A stretch of 61,060 bases of DNA. Origin: Akkermansia muciniphila (lineage in GTDB: Bacteria; Verrucomicrobiota; Verrucomicrobiia; Verrucomicrobiales; V1-33). Below are positions 44,101-53,280 of the stretch, piece by piece (positions within the stretch are counted from its first letter, which is position 1; the number at the start of each line of letters is the position of its first letter). The position numbers and the translations under genes were made by a program. Below the pieces are notes generated by a model, which worked only from the letters and a program-made list of their open reading frames with translations, did no database searches and was not told where the DNA came from. The stretch lies in contig CAMDJM010000023.1 of the NCBI GenBank assembly GCA_945900785.1, positions 1 to 61,060 of the forward strand. Direction: 5' to 3'.

Positions 44101-45627
44101 CTAACGTTTCCACTGGATCGTCCAGCGCTCACTGACCGGGCGGCCCGCTTTCAGGAGCCTGCAGGCCAGTTCGGAGGCCGGGGCTTTTTCATCAATTTGC
44201 ACTGTAAAGGTAGCCCGCCAGCCGCCCGTGTTGGGGTTCCTCTGGAGGGTTTTATCCAAAAGGCGCGCGTTGCTATCCACTTCCACCAGCAGTTCCGGGC
44301 GCAGCTCCTCATCGGCGGGATTCGCCGGGCTGCTGAAATCCACCACATACAGATCCTCCGGCGGACGGCCTTCTGCCGGGGGATAGGTCACCACACTGCG
44401 GCGGCTATCCAATACCCGGCTCAGTCCGGCGACCGATATTTCCGGCAGCCACTGCAGCCGGTAGGCGAGGCGTAAGGGTTCTCCGGGTTTTGGGCGCTCC
44501 TTCGGCTCCCAAAACGCCACCACATTGTCACTGCCATCACTGGTGCCAGGCGTCTCAATCAAATTGATCCGGCCCTCCGGCCACGTGCCCACGGGTTCCA
44601 TCCACACGCTGGGGTGCTGCTGGAAATTCGCCTCCAAGTCCTGGTAGCTGCGGAAATCCCGGTCGCGCTGCGCCAGGCCAAATCCGAAAAATTTGGCCGC
44701 CGCAAACACACTGTGGCGCACGGATTTTCCGTTATCGAGGGGACGCCACGCGGCTTGCCGGTCGCCAAAGTGAATCAGCAGCCCATCGCTGTCATGCACC
44801 TCCGGGCGGAAATCCGCCGGCTTCGGCGAGGTAAATTCGCTATACCACATCATGCTGGAAAAGGGCGAAATGCCGATCAATTCCACCTCCTGCCGGAAGG
44901 TCAGCTCCATTTCCACTTCCATCACCGTGCCCCGCCCGGGCTGAATGCGGAACTGATAGGCACCGGACACACTCGGGCTGTCCAGCAGCGCCCAGGCCCG
45001 CACCTCCCGGGCCCCAGGCTCCGGCCGTTCCACCCACCACTCGATGAAGTCAGGGAATTCCTCCCCCTGCGGCCGCATCGGATTCAACGCCAGCCCCCGG
45101 GCCGAGGTGCCCAGCCCCAGACCCGGAGCCAGCGAGCGGAAATAGGTAGCCCCCAAAAAAACCGCCAATTCATTCATCTGGCCGGGAGCATTCAGCGGAG
45201 CCAGCAGCCGGAAGCCGGCGTAGCCATCCGGCTTGACGGTCCCTTCCGGCACCGTGAGGTCGCCATAGCTGAAAAAATCGGTATTCCACTCCAGCAGGCG
45301 CGTCGCATCCGGGGCCACCTCATGAAAAGCCACCGTCTTCGGAAACACCCAGCCAGGGTGGAAAAATTCCATTTGGAATCCCCGGTTTTCATCCGCCCAG
45401 ACGCTCCGTTCCCTCACGTATTTGATTTTCCGGTGCTCGGCGTATTTCAGATTGGTCCAAAAGGGATCCAGCTTCCCAGGCCGCTCCGCCCATGGCTTGG
45501 CGGCACGGTCCCGCGCCAGGTTGCGCACCATGTCGAAGGTCGCGGTGGACTGGGCCAGCGCCCCGGCTAGTCCGGTTAGCAGAGCCAGCAGGGGAGCAAC
45601 AGCGGAGCGGAAAGGGCGTGCGGTCAT
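44101..45627 (-). CDS. Periplasmic glucan biosynthesis protein, OpgG/MdoG family
   Basis: A 508-residue exported protein of the OpgG/OpgD family, which shapes osmoregulated periplasmic glucans. ATG 45627 begins a signal peptide (MTARPFRSAVAPLLALLTG). The mature part has the family's beta-sandwich signature, for example KYAEHRKIKYVRERSVWADE, MEFFHPGWVF and the C-terminal Ig-like end SERWTIQWKR. Length equals that of E. coli OpgG. No opgH glucosyltransferase is adjacent, although a GT4 glycosyltransferase and an SDR gene follow on the same strand. A divergent DUF1295 gene starts about 180 bp away. Confidence 0.85.
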   Translation of the reverse strand: MTARPFRSAVAPLLALLTGLAGALAQSTATFDMVRNLARDRAAKPWAERPGKLDPFWTNLKYAEHRKIKYVRERSVWADENRGFQMEFFHPGWVFPKTVAFHEVAPDATRLLEWNTDFFSYGDLTVPEGTVKPDGYAGFRLLAPLNAPGQMNELAVFLGATYFRSLAPGLGLGTSARGLALNPMRPQGEEFPDFIEWWVERPEPGAREVRAWALLDSPSVSGAYQFRIQPGRGTVMEVEMELTFRQEVELIGISPFSSMMWYSEFTSPKPADFRPEVHDSDGLLIHFGDRQAAWRPLDNGKSVRHSVFAAAKFFGFGLAQRDRDFRSYQDLEANFQQHPSVWMEPVGTWPEGRINLIETPGTSDGSDNVVAFWEPKERPKPGEPLRLAYRLQWLPEISVAGLSRVLDSRRSVVTYPPAEGRPPEDLYVVDFSSPANPADEELRPELLVEVDSNARLLDKTLQRNPNTGGWRATFTVQIDEKAPASELACRLLKAGRPVSERWTIQWKR

Positions 45628-45808
45628 GGAGTCAAATAGACGATAAAACCGGTATCGTATTGCCGCAGTCACGCGGCAAGCGCAGTTTATCCGGATCCGG
45701 CTTTCCGCATCCCGGAAGCCCCGGCCCGCGTTCCCTCACGCGTTCCCCACGCGAAGGCTCCATCAGCTCCACCCCATGGCGGACCTTAACCGGCATCCTG
45801 TTCCCCCT

Positions 45809-46588
45809 ATGACCCTCACTTCCCTGCTCCTGACTGGTCTAGCCATCGCGGTGGGCTATTTTTTCCTCACCTGGCTCATCAGCGTCCGTATCAAAAACTA
45901 CGGTCTGCTAGATGCCGCGTGGTCCTACGGCGTCGCCATCCTGGCCCCGCTCTATGCCATCGCCGGTCCGGGCGATCCATGGCGGAAATGGGCCGTCACC
46001 GCCATCGGAGCCGCGTGGAGCCTGCGCCTCGGCACCCACATCCTGCGCCGCGTCCTCAGCCACCACCCCGTGGAGGACGCCCGCTATCAAACTCTGCGCG
46101 CCCGCTGGCCCGGGGCCGGCATGTTCCTCGCTTTCTTCCAGCTCCAGGCTGTCATGGTCGTCATCTTTTCCCTGCCGTTCCTGCTCATGGCGTGGAATGC
46201 CCATCCTGGCCTCCAGCCCGTGGAAATCGCCGGACTCCTCATCGCCCTCCTCTCCCTCGCCGGCGAATCCCTCGCTGATGCCCAACTGAAAGCCTTCAAA
46301 GCCGATCCGGCCAACCAGGGAAAAGTCTGCCAGGCCGGCCTTTGGAACTACTCCCGCCACCCCAATTACTTCTTCGAATTCCTCTTCTGGGTCGGCTTTT
46401 TCATCGCTGCCCTCGGTTCCCCCTGGGGCTGGATCACCCTGATCTGCCCCCTCCTCATGCTGCATTTTTTACTCAACGTCACCGGCATCAAACTCAGTGA
46501 GGAATACTCCCTGAAAAGCCGCGGCGACGCCTACCGGGCCTATCAGCGCACCACCAGCGCCTTTGTCCCTTGGTTTAAAAAGACCTGA
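45809..46588 (+). CDS. DUF1295 membrane protein (steroid 5-alpha reductase-like)
   Basis: A roughly 259-residue integral membrane protein of the DUF1295 group, related to steroid 5-alpha reductases and isoprenylcysteine methyltransferases. About six or seven hydrophobic segments are visible, and the family signature GLWNYSRHPNYFFEF, which forms the cofactor site, is present. It ends in the typical YRAYQRTTSAFVPWF. ATG 45809 is preferred over the in-frame ATG at 45776 because the first helix follows directly. The substrate, possibly an isoprenoid-like or fatty lipid, is unknown. Confidence 0.85.
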   Translation: MTLTSLLLTGLAIAVGYFFLTWLISVRIKNYGLLDAAWSYGVAILAPLYAIAGPGDPWRKWAVTAIGAAWSLRLGTHILRRVLSHHPVEDARYQTLRARWPGAGMFLAFFQLQAVMVVIFSLPFLLMAWNAHPGLQPVEIAGLLIALLSLAGESLADAQLKAFKADPANQGKVCQAGLWNYSRHPNYFFEFLFWVGFFIAALGSPWGWITLICPLLMLHFLLNVTGIKLSEEYSLKSRGDAYRAYQRTTSAFVPWFKKT

Positions 46589-46599
46589 GGCCGGGCGAC

Positions 46600-47313
46600 T
46601 CAGACATCCTCCCGCTCCGCTGCTTCTGCCTCCTCCAGATGCTTGCGGTAGAAAGTTCCTGCCAGCCTTGCCTGCGCCATGCTAAAATACAAGGCACCTC
46701 CCGCAGACAACAAGCCCCCAAGGTAAGGCACCCGGCCAAGGAATTTCGTCACAATCAGGGAAACCACAAACGCCGCCGCCAGCAGTCCCGCAATCGCCAG
46801 ATAGGACGGCATCGCAGCCCGGATGCGGGGAATCACCTCATGCGGCAAGGCCTTGATCATCTCATTGCTTACGATCACATTCAAAATGGCCATCGGAAAA
46901 TACAGCACGGCCCAGCCCAATCCTGCTAAAACCAACAGTATTTTAAGAATCGGCACCTCTTCCATCGGGATCGCCAACATCACGATCAACGGAAGCATGC
47001 AAATCAACCAAACACCGATCGAGCGGATCATTGGGACGATCATGTCTCCCAACAGGTCTGAGATATCCGGCCAGTCAGGCGGCTCATCGTTGCCGCTCAC
47101 AGTGGATTCAACGATACTGAAGTAAAAAGCATTGAAATAGGCAAAGCCAAGACACAGGGCGATAAAACCAAAAAGAGAAAATCCGGCCGCCCCACCAATC
47201 ACCGCCGAGAGCACCGCCCCGATCACCAGCAAAATCCGTCCCGATCCCCGCACTGGATAAGTCAACGCATCCATCAGCGGGCCCTGCTCTTTTGATTGTT
47301 CTGTTTCGCTCAT
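46600..47313 (-). CDS. Multi-pass membrane protein, unknown
   Basis: A 237-residue membrane protein with about five hydrophobic segments (for example ILLVIGAVLSAVIGGAAGF and LLVLAGLGWAVLYFPMAILN) and an acidic C-terminal tail. Its layout is like DUF4013-type bacterial membrane proteins, but no firm family assignment is possible by eye. It lies 120 bp downstream of the amidohydrolase gene and ends 11 bp from the convergent DUF1295 gene. Confidence 0.65.
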   Translation of the reverse strand: MSETEQSKEQGPLMDALTYPVRGSGRILLVIGAVLSAVIGGAAGFSLFGFIALCLGFAYFNAFYFSIVESTVSGNDEPPDWPDISDLLGDMIVPMIRSIGVWLICMLPLIVMLAIPMEEVPILKILLVLAGLGWAVLYFPMAILNVIVSNEMIKALPHEVIPRIRAAMPSYLAIAGLLAAAFVVSLIVTKFLGRVPYLGGLLSAGGALYFSMAQARLAGTFYRKHLEEAEAAEREDV

Positions 47314-47433
47314 TGTCGTTCAGGTCGGATTGGTAGGCCGGTGCTTTGGGATATTAAAAGTCCAGCATGAAGCTGATAGCCCATTTTTCTGAACATTCCC
47401 AAAATTATTTTGGATCACTTCCCCGTTTTTCCG

Positions 47434-49068
47434 TTAGGTGTCTGCTCCAGCCGGTTTCCCTTTGGCAGACACCGCCCGCAGCGCCTTCCCGGAGCGTTCA
47501 CCCGTTAGTTTGCCATCACGCAGCACCAGCACACCATTTACGATCACATCCGTGAATCCCTCCGCGAAGTGGTGCGGGTCCGCATAGGTGGATGGATCAT
47601 TCACCTTCTCCGGATCGAAAATCACCAAATCCGCAAAAGCTCCCGGACGCAGTGCGCCCCGGTCCGGCAGGCGGAAGGTGTCCGCTGGGAGCGCGGTCAT
47701 GCGGCGCAGCGCTTCCTCCAACGTCAGGATTTTTTGCTCCCGCACATACCGGCCCAGCACCCGGGCGTTGTTGCCGTAGCTGCGCGGATGGGACGCGTCT
47801 GTGCCCGGCTTGCTGGAGCGCGGGCCGCCGTCGCTGGCGATCATCGTCAGGGGATGCTGCAAAAACTTCGTCAGGTCCGCCTCACTCATCCCATGAAACA
47901 CCCCGCTGCCGCTGCCCCGGCGGTGAATGTCGAGGATGGTTTCCATCTGGTCCTCCAACGAATCCGAGCCGCGCGTGATTTGCGCCGCCTCCGCAATGTT
48001 TTTGCCGATCAACCCCGGATCGGGCCGGAACCGGGCAATCACCGCATAACGGTAATCCTCCCGGCCCGAGCGCTGGAGCATTTCCTTCATCCCGGCGATG
48101 ATTTCCGCCTTTTTCACCGGATCGTTGATCCGAGCCAGGAAATCCGCCTCCGTCCCTTCACGGGCGCTGTCCGGGATCAATTGCGACAACGTGGTGCTGG
48201 AAGCCGTGTAGGCATAGGCGTCGTGCGTGATCGCCAATCCTTCGGCGCGGGCCTTGTCCAGCACAGCGATCACCTCGTTTGTCTTCCCCCAGGCCGAGGG
48301 ACCTGACAATTTCAAGTGCGACACCTCCGCCCGGATCTTCGCCTCGCGGGCCACCCGGAAAACCTCCTCCAGCGCATCGAAAATCCTCAAATTTTCCGCC
48401 CGCATGTGACTGGCATAAATCCCGCCGTGTGCGGAAGCCACCTTCGCCAGTTCAATAATCTCTTCCGGCTTCGCAAATGTCCCTGGCAAATAAATCAGCC
48501 CCGTGCTCAAGCCCACCGCGCCGTCGCGCATCCCCTGATCCACCAGCGCTTTCATTTTCTCCAGCTCCTCCGGCGAAGGCACCCGGTCCCAACTCCCATG
48601 CATCGCCAGACGCCGCACGGAGTTGTGCCCCACCAGCGTCGCTACATTCACCGCGCACTTCGCCGCCTCCACCTTCGTGAAAAATTTGGCAATGTCCGTG
48701 TCCGAGCTGCCGCAGTTCCCTGTCACAATCGTCGTCACCCCCATCCGCAGGAAATTCTCCGCCACCGGCAAATCCGCGATGTCCTCGGAATGCGTGTGCA
48801 CATCAATAAACCCCGGAGCCACCACCTTCCCCCCGGCATCAATCCTCACCGCCACCACTGCCCCGCCATCCACCTGCCCCACCGCCACGATCCGCCCGTC
48901 CCTCACCGCAATACTGCCAGTCGTCAGTGCCCCACCCGTCCCATCCGCCAGCCGGGCATTTTCAATCACCAAATCATAACGCAACGGCACCACCGCCACG
49001 GGGCGATTGAAGAAATAAACCAACAGTCCGCAAGCCGCCAGAGGAAGAAGCACCGATAGGATTTTCAT
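47434..49068 (-). CDS. N-acyl-D-amino-acid deacylase (D-aminoacylase) family amidohydrolase
   Basis: A 544-residue amidohydrolase. ATG 49068 starts a hydrophobic N-terminus (MKILSVLLPLAACGLLVYFF), either a signal peptide or membrane anchor, so the enzyme probably faces the periplasm. The first metal-binding strand reads GFIDVHTHSED, followed by TGNCGSS, LVGHNSVR, ASHMRAE, SHLKLSG and IASDGGPRS, all typical of D-aminoacylases and related enzymes that hydrolyse N-acyl-D-amino acids or D-amino-acid peptides. The C-terminal beta domain ends with FADLVIFDPEKVND. Peptidoglycan-derived D-amino acids are plausible substrates. Confidence 0.87.
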   Translation of the reverse strand: MKILSVLLPLAACGLLVYFFNRPVAVVPLRYDLVIENARLADGTGGALTTGSIAVRDGRIVAVGQVDGGAVVAVRIDAGGKVVAPGFIDVHTHSEDIADLPVAENFLRMGVTTIVTGNCGSSDTDIAKFFTKVEAAKCAVNVATLVGHNSVRRLAMHGSWDRVPSPEELEKMKALVDQGMRDGAVGLSTGLIYLPGTFAKPEEIIELAKVASAHGGIYASHMRAENLRIFDALEEVFRVAREAKIRAEVSHLKLSGPSAWGKTNEVIAVLDKARAEGLAITHDAYAYTASSTTLSQLIPDSAREGTEADFLARINDPVKKAEIIAGMKEMLQRSGREDYRYAVIARFRPDPGLIGKNIAEAAQITRGSDSLEDQMETILDIHRRGSGSGVFHGMSEADLTKFLQHPLTMIASDGGPRSSKPGTDASHPRSYGNNARVLGRYVREQKILTLEEALRRMTALPADTFRLPDRGALRPGAFADLVIFDPEKVNDPSTYADPHHFAEGFTDVIVNGVLVLRDGKLTGERSGKALRAVSAKGKPAGADT

Positions 49069-49234
49069 GCTGCACACCGTAGCCCCGGTTTCCCGCTTCG
49101 CCAGTTCCGCCTCCACCCTGTTCCCATACAAATCGGATGCGCCTACCGCGCAAAAAAGAGGAGCACACGCGCCCCTTTACCCATCGGGATCACGATCCCC
49201 TTTACGGGAAGCCTTGCGGGACTATCTTCTCCTC

Positions 49235-49711
49235 ATGCAGACTGTTTACGTTGAGACCACCATCCCCAGCTACCTGGCCGCACACCCCAGCCGGCAGAAG
49301 CCGATGGCGACAAACCAGAAACGGACCCATGAATAGTGGAATCAGCACCGGCATCGTTTCTTCCTCTACAGTTCAGCCTTCGTGCGGGCGGAGGCAGCAG
49401 GGGGCGATCACGGCGCAGCACAGCGACGGCTGGTTTACCTGACTCCGCTGCCGGAACTGGATGTGCCCGAGGAGCTGGACCAACTGGAAGCGGAATTGAT
49501 TCGGTTGTTTCAATTGCCTCCCAAAGCCGCTACGGATGCCTCCCATTTGGGCATGGCCATGTTGCACCGGATGGATTATCTTCTCACTTGGAACTGCCGG
49601 CATCCCGTCAACGCCACCTTGCAGAAAGATCTCCACGACTATTGCCGCTATCACAACCTCCACTTCCCCATCGTCTGCACCCCTGAAACCCTCATCCAAC
49701 TAAAACCATGA
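49235..49711 (+). pseudogene. PIN-domain toxin gene interrupted by one in-frame TAG
   Basis: A 158-codon PIN-domain gene of the VapC-like class. It starts MQTVYVETTIPSYLAAHPSR, continues to residue 33, then meets TAG at 49334-49336. The same frame resumes at once with WNQHRHRFFLYSSAFVRAE, through DASHLGMAM and TWNCRHPVNATL, to a normal stop at 49711. Relatives carry Trp-Trp at this position, so a single TGG to TAG change explains the break. Without suppression the PIN ribonuclease would not be made. The stop overlaps the start of the partner gene (ATGA). Confidence 0.8.
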
Positions 49712-49935
49712 ATGATGACACCATCGTCCAGGAAGTCCGGGATATCCGCGCCTCCATCGCTGCGGAGTTCGGTTATGACCGCACCAAGCTCATCGCCTGG
49801 GCGCGGGAGCAAACCAAACAGCGCAAAGCCGCAGGCAACCCCGGCCCAAATCAAACGACGGACGCAACCCCTGCTCCAGCAAAGTCTCCCGTGGCCCGAA
49901 AACGCCGCGTGCGGCCTGCCGGTGCCTCCGCTTAA
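49708..49935 (+). CDS. Small antitoxin-like partner of the PIN gene
   Basis: A 75-residue polar protein whose ATG overlaps the TGA of the PIN gene (ATGA at 49708-49711). The N-terminal half (MNDDTIVQEVRDIRASIAAE) resembles the small proteins regularly encoded after this class of PIN genes, with the pattern EVR-x2-R-x3-AAEFGYD. The C-terminal part is Lys/Arg/Pro-rich and looks disordered. It is likely the antitoxin or a DNA-binding partner. It is intact although the toxin gene is interrupted, as expected for a decaying toxin-antitoxin pair. Confidence 0.65.
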   Translation: MNDDTIVQEVRDIRASIAAEFGYDRTKLIAWAREQTKQRKAAGNPGPNQTTDATPAPAKSPVARKRRVRPAGASA

Positions 49936-49952
49936 GCATTCATCAAGAAATT

Positions 49953-50597
49953 GTGCCCCCAGAAAAGACAGCCTGTAAACGATGCGGCACTGCGATTCTC
50001 CAAATCACTGCTGATCTGACCGAAGGACGTTGCATGCCTTGTGCAAATGCAATGGCAGGAGCAAAGGAGCCGTTCCCTGACTATGTCCGGGAACGGAACC
50101 CGGAGCCGATTCTTAACCACCTCCATCCTGAAGACGGGGTCATTCTGTCGGTTGTATATCATCCTGGCTGGGCGCCTGACCTGACCAGTTGGACGACCCA
50201 GATTTCGGGAAATGGAATCGTTAATCAAGGGGTGCGATGGTCTCGTATGCGCAGGGGAGAGGAGGAACTTCTGGAGTCAGTCATCTTGGAGCCGTCGAAG
50301 CTTACAGAGATCCAACAGTTGATTGCCGATTGCCCGCCCGGCGGGTTTCAGCCGCTTGAAACTGCCGCCTGCATTGATGATGTCGCCAATGTTTCTCTGA
50401 CTATTCCCACCAAGAAATTCCGGATAGACCTACCCTATTTTCATTTGGCCCACGATCTCAAAAATGGCCGACGTCGATTCGATGATGTTCAAACATCATT
50501 GTTCAGTCTCTTTGGCCGGATTTGGAGCTTTGCCGATCAGCACGCGCCATATTCGTTGCGCGAACACCAAAAAGTCCAAGCAAGTCATAGCTTTTGA
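49953..50597 (+). CDS. Zinc-ribbon protein of unknown function
   Basis: A 214-residue protein starting at GTG 49953. Cys8-x2-Cys11 and Cys27-x2-Cys30 form a small N-terminal zinc ribbon (ACKRCG and RCMPC). The remainder is an alpha/beta-looking domain without a recognised family. It begins 17 bp after the antitoxin-like gene on the same strand and may be part of that accessory segment. No transmembrane or signal region is seen. Confidence 0.55.
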   Translation: MPPEKTACKRCGTAILQITADLTEGRCMPCANAMAGAKEPFPDYVRERNPEPILNHLHPEDGVILSVVYHPGWAPDLTSWTTQISGNGIVNQGVRWSRMRRGEEELLESVILEPSKLTEIQQLIADCPPGGFQPLETAACIDDVANVSLTIPTKKFRIDLPYFHLAHDLKNGRRRFDDVQTSLFSLFGRIWSFADQHAPYSLREHQKVQASHSF

Positions 50598-50691
50598 GAA
50601 GAACTGCTGAAAAGTTCCCCCCGCCCTGAGCTTTCGTCAATCCCCTCCATTTTCCGGCTGAAAGCCCGCGCGGGCGGTCCATCTTCCCGGC

Positions 50692-52872
50692 ATGGCCCAT
50701 TTCAAACTCGCCTCCCCCTTTGATCCCTCCGGTGACCAGGGGCAGGCCATCGAAAAACTCACGCTCTCCATTCAGGCGGGGAATACCCACCAGACGTTGC
50801 TGGGGGTGACGGGGTCGGGGAAGACGTTTACGATTGCCAATGTGATCGAGAAGACCGGGAAGCCGACGCTGGTGATTTCGCATAACAAGACGCTGGCGGC
50901 GCAGCTTTACTCGGAGTTCCGGCAGTTTTTCCCAGACAATGCGGTGGAGTATTTTGTCTCCTACTTCGATTATTACCAGCCGGAGGCCTACATCCCGCGC
51001 AGCGATACCTACATCGAAAAGGATTCGTCCATCAACGATGAGATCGAGCGCCTGCGGCTGAGCACCATGAGTGCGCTGCTGACGCGGGAAGATGTGATCG
51101 TCATCGCCAGTGTGTCGTGCATTTATGGCTTGGGATCGCCGGAGGACTATGCGCAGGCCATGTTCCCGATCCGCAAAGGCATGCTGATGGACCGGGATCA
51201 TTTCCTGACGCGGTTGGTGGAAATGTTGTATGAGCGCAACGACATCGCCTTCCAACGCGGCAAGTTCCGCGCCCGCGGGGATGTGGTTGAAGTCTGGCCG
51301 GCTTCCCTGGAAAACGAGGGCGTTCGCGTGGAGTTTTTCGGCGATGAAATCGACCGCATCAGCGTCTTTGATCCGCTCACCGGCACGGCCACGAATATCA
51401 TCGACGCCATCACCTTTTACCCGGCGAAGCAATTCGTCACGGCGGCTGACAAGATGAAGGGCGCTCTGGTGAAAATCCGTGAGGAAGCCGATCTTTCCGT
51501 GGCCAAATTCGAAGAGGAAGGCAAGTTCATCGAGGCCCAGCGCATCCGGCAGCGCACGGATTACGATCTCGAAATGATGCGCGAGATGGGATTCTGCCAA
51601 GGGATTGAAAACTACAGCCGCCACCTCACCGGTCGCCCGCCCGGCGACACGCCCTACACGCTGCTGGATTTTTTTCCGGACGACTTCCTGCTGGTGATCG
51701 ACGAAAGCCACGCCACCGTGCCCCAGATCGGCGGGATGTATGAAGGCGACCACAGCCGCAAGACCACGCTGGTCGATTACGGCTTTCGCCTGCCCAGTGC
51801 GTTGGATAACCGTCCGCTGAAATTTCCGGAGTTCATGAAGCGCACCCGTCAGCGGCTTTATGTCAGCGCCACGCCTGCCAGGTTCGAGATCCAAAACAGC
51901 GTGGTGGGGAACACCGGCTTCATCCCGGCCGTGAAAAGAGCGGACATTGACCCCGGCATTCCCGAGCGCCTGCCGCGCATCTCCGGCGCGGATATTCCGG
52001 TGGAGCAATTCGACGTCAGCACGCCGGGCAAGGATCTCATTGTGGAGCAGATTATCCGGCCCACCGGCCTGCTGGATCCGATCATCACGGTCCGCCCTCT
52101 CAAAGGCCAGATCGACGAAACCATCGAGCAATGCCGCCTGCGGGTGGAGATCGGGCAGCGCGTGCTGGTCACCACCCTGACGAAACGCACGGCGGAGGAT
52201 TTGACGGATTACCTGCGCGGCGTGGGCCTGAAAGTCCGCTACATGCACAGCGATATCAACACGGTGGAGCGCGTGGAAATCCTGCGGGCGCTGCGGCTGG
52301 GGGAATTTGATATTCTGGTCGGCATCAACCTTTTGCGCGAAGGCCTCGACCTCCCCGAGGTCTCCCTCGTCTGCATCCTCGATGCCGACAAGGAAGGCTA
52401 CCTGCGCAGCGAAACCAGCCTGATCCAAACCGCAGGCCGCGCCGCGCGGCACCTGAACGGCGAGGTTTATCTTTTTGCCGACATCATGACGAAAAGCATC
52501 CAGGCGCTGATCGGCATCAGCACCTACCGCCGCCGCAAGCAGGAGGAGTATAACACCTTAAATAACATCACCCCGCGCAGCACCGTCCGCCACCTCCAGG
52601 AAAGCCTGCATGCTCCCGTGGATCCCTTTGCCGAACATTCCTCCAAAGTCGCCGAGGGCGGCCCGGACGACACCGCCGCCGTGATCGCCCAGCTCCAGGA
52701 GGAAATGGTCGAAGCCAGCCGCGCCTTGGAATTCGAACGCGCCGCCCTCCTCCGCGACCAGATCAACGAACTCAAAGCCATGGCCGCCGGCCAACCACTT
52801 CCCAAAGGCTCCACCAAAGCCCTCAAGGTCAATTACCTTGCCAAAGCGCCCAAAAAGAAGGCACGGCGGTAG
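50692..52872 (+). CDS. uvrB: Excinuclease ABC subunit B
   Basis: UvrB, the DNA-damage verification helicase of nucleotide excision repair, which receives DNA from UvrA2 and recruits UvrC. The 726 residues include Walker A GVTGSGKT (38-45), the beta-hairpin segment YFVSYFDYYQPEAYIP, the DE-x-H-like VIDESHATVPQ, the helicase motif near QTAGRAARH and a C-terminal UVR domain (AVIAQLQEEMVEASRALEFE). It is longer than the E. coli protein mainly at the C-terminus. It is a free-standing housekeeping gene; uvrA and uvrC are not in the window. Confidence 0.97.
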   Translation: MAHFKLASPFDPSGDQGQAIEKLTLSIQAGNTHQTLLGVTGSGKTFTIANVIEKTGKPTLVISHNKTLAAQLYSEFRQFFPDNAVEYFVSYFDYYQPEAYIPRSDTYIEKDSSINDEIERLRLSTMSALLTREDVIVIASVSCIYGLGSPEDYAQAMFPIRKGMLMDRDHFLTRLVEMLYERNDIAFQRGKFRARGDVVEVWPASLENEGVRVEFFGDEIDRISVFDPLTGTATNIIDAITFYPAKQFVTAADKMKGALVKIREEADLSVAKFEEEGKFIEAQRIRQRTDYDLEMMREMGFCQGIENYSRHLTGRPPGDTPYTLLDFFPDDFLLVIDESHATVPQIGGMYEGDHSRKTTLVDYGFRLPSALDNRPLKFPEFMKRTRQRLYVSATPARFEIQNSVVGNTGFIPAVKRADIDPGIPERLPRISGADIPVEQFDVSTPGKDLIVEQIIRPTGLLDPIITVRPLKGQIDETIEQCRLRVEIGQRVLVTTLTKRTAEDLTDYLRGVGLKVRYMHSDINTVERVEILRALRLGEFDILVGINLLREGLDLPEVSLVCILDADKEGYLRSETSLIQTAGRAARHLNGEVYLFADIMTKSIQALIGISTYRRRKQEEYNTLNNITPRSTVRHLQESLHAPVDPFAEHSSKVAEGGPDDTAAVIAQLQEEMVEASRALEFERAALLRDQINELKAMAAGQPLPKGSTKALKVNYLAKAPKKKARR

Positions 52873-53280
52873 ACGGGTTTGCCAGGGCAGGGCGATGGGG
52901 ATTCTCCTGCGGTTTGGCAGACAAGGAAAGATTGCAATCCAAGGGGATTGGGGAAATACCCGGCGCGTGTTGAAGGTGAATTCAGAAGCGGAGCCTCCCA
53001 GGCATTCGGCGGTTTTTCTGACCACCCTCATGGCGATGCAAACACCTGGGACGTGAAGGATCAGGCCCTGCCGCTGCCCTTCACCTCGGAGCCACGCAGT
53101 GCTTCGCACTTACAGCCATGCCGGGAACTGATTGGAGCCCGGGGGTGCCCGTGCAGGCGGAAGTCTTCCGGGTTAGTGAGGCTTCTTCACAGAGGCAGAT
53201 GCCCTTTCCATTTTCCATCTGGTGGAGAAAAGCCCAAGCGCCGGATTGCATGCCTGCGCGCTGTGCCACAACATGGGGCC
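52873..53280. other. Intergenic region without recognised feature
   Basis: About 400 bp between uvrB and the methyltransferase gene. Open frames pass through it on both strands but none has homology, a plausible start or typical codon pattern. No RNA fold or repeat was recognised. Confidence 0.5.

Noticed and set aside
52558..53109. Minus-strand ORF spanning the end of uvrB and the following spacer
   Set aside because: Half of it is antisense to uvrB, and the remainder has no recognisable motif.
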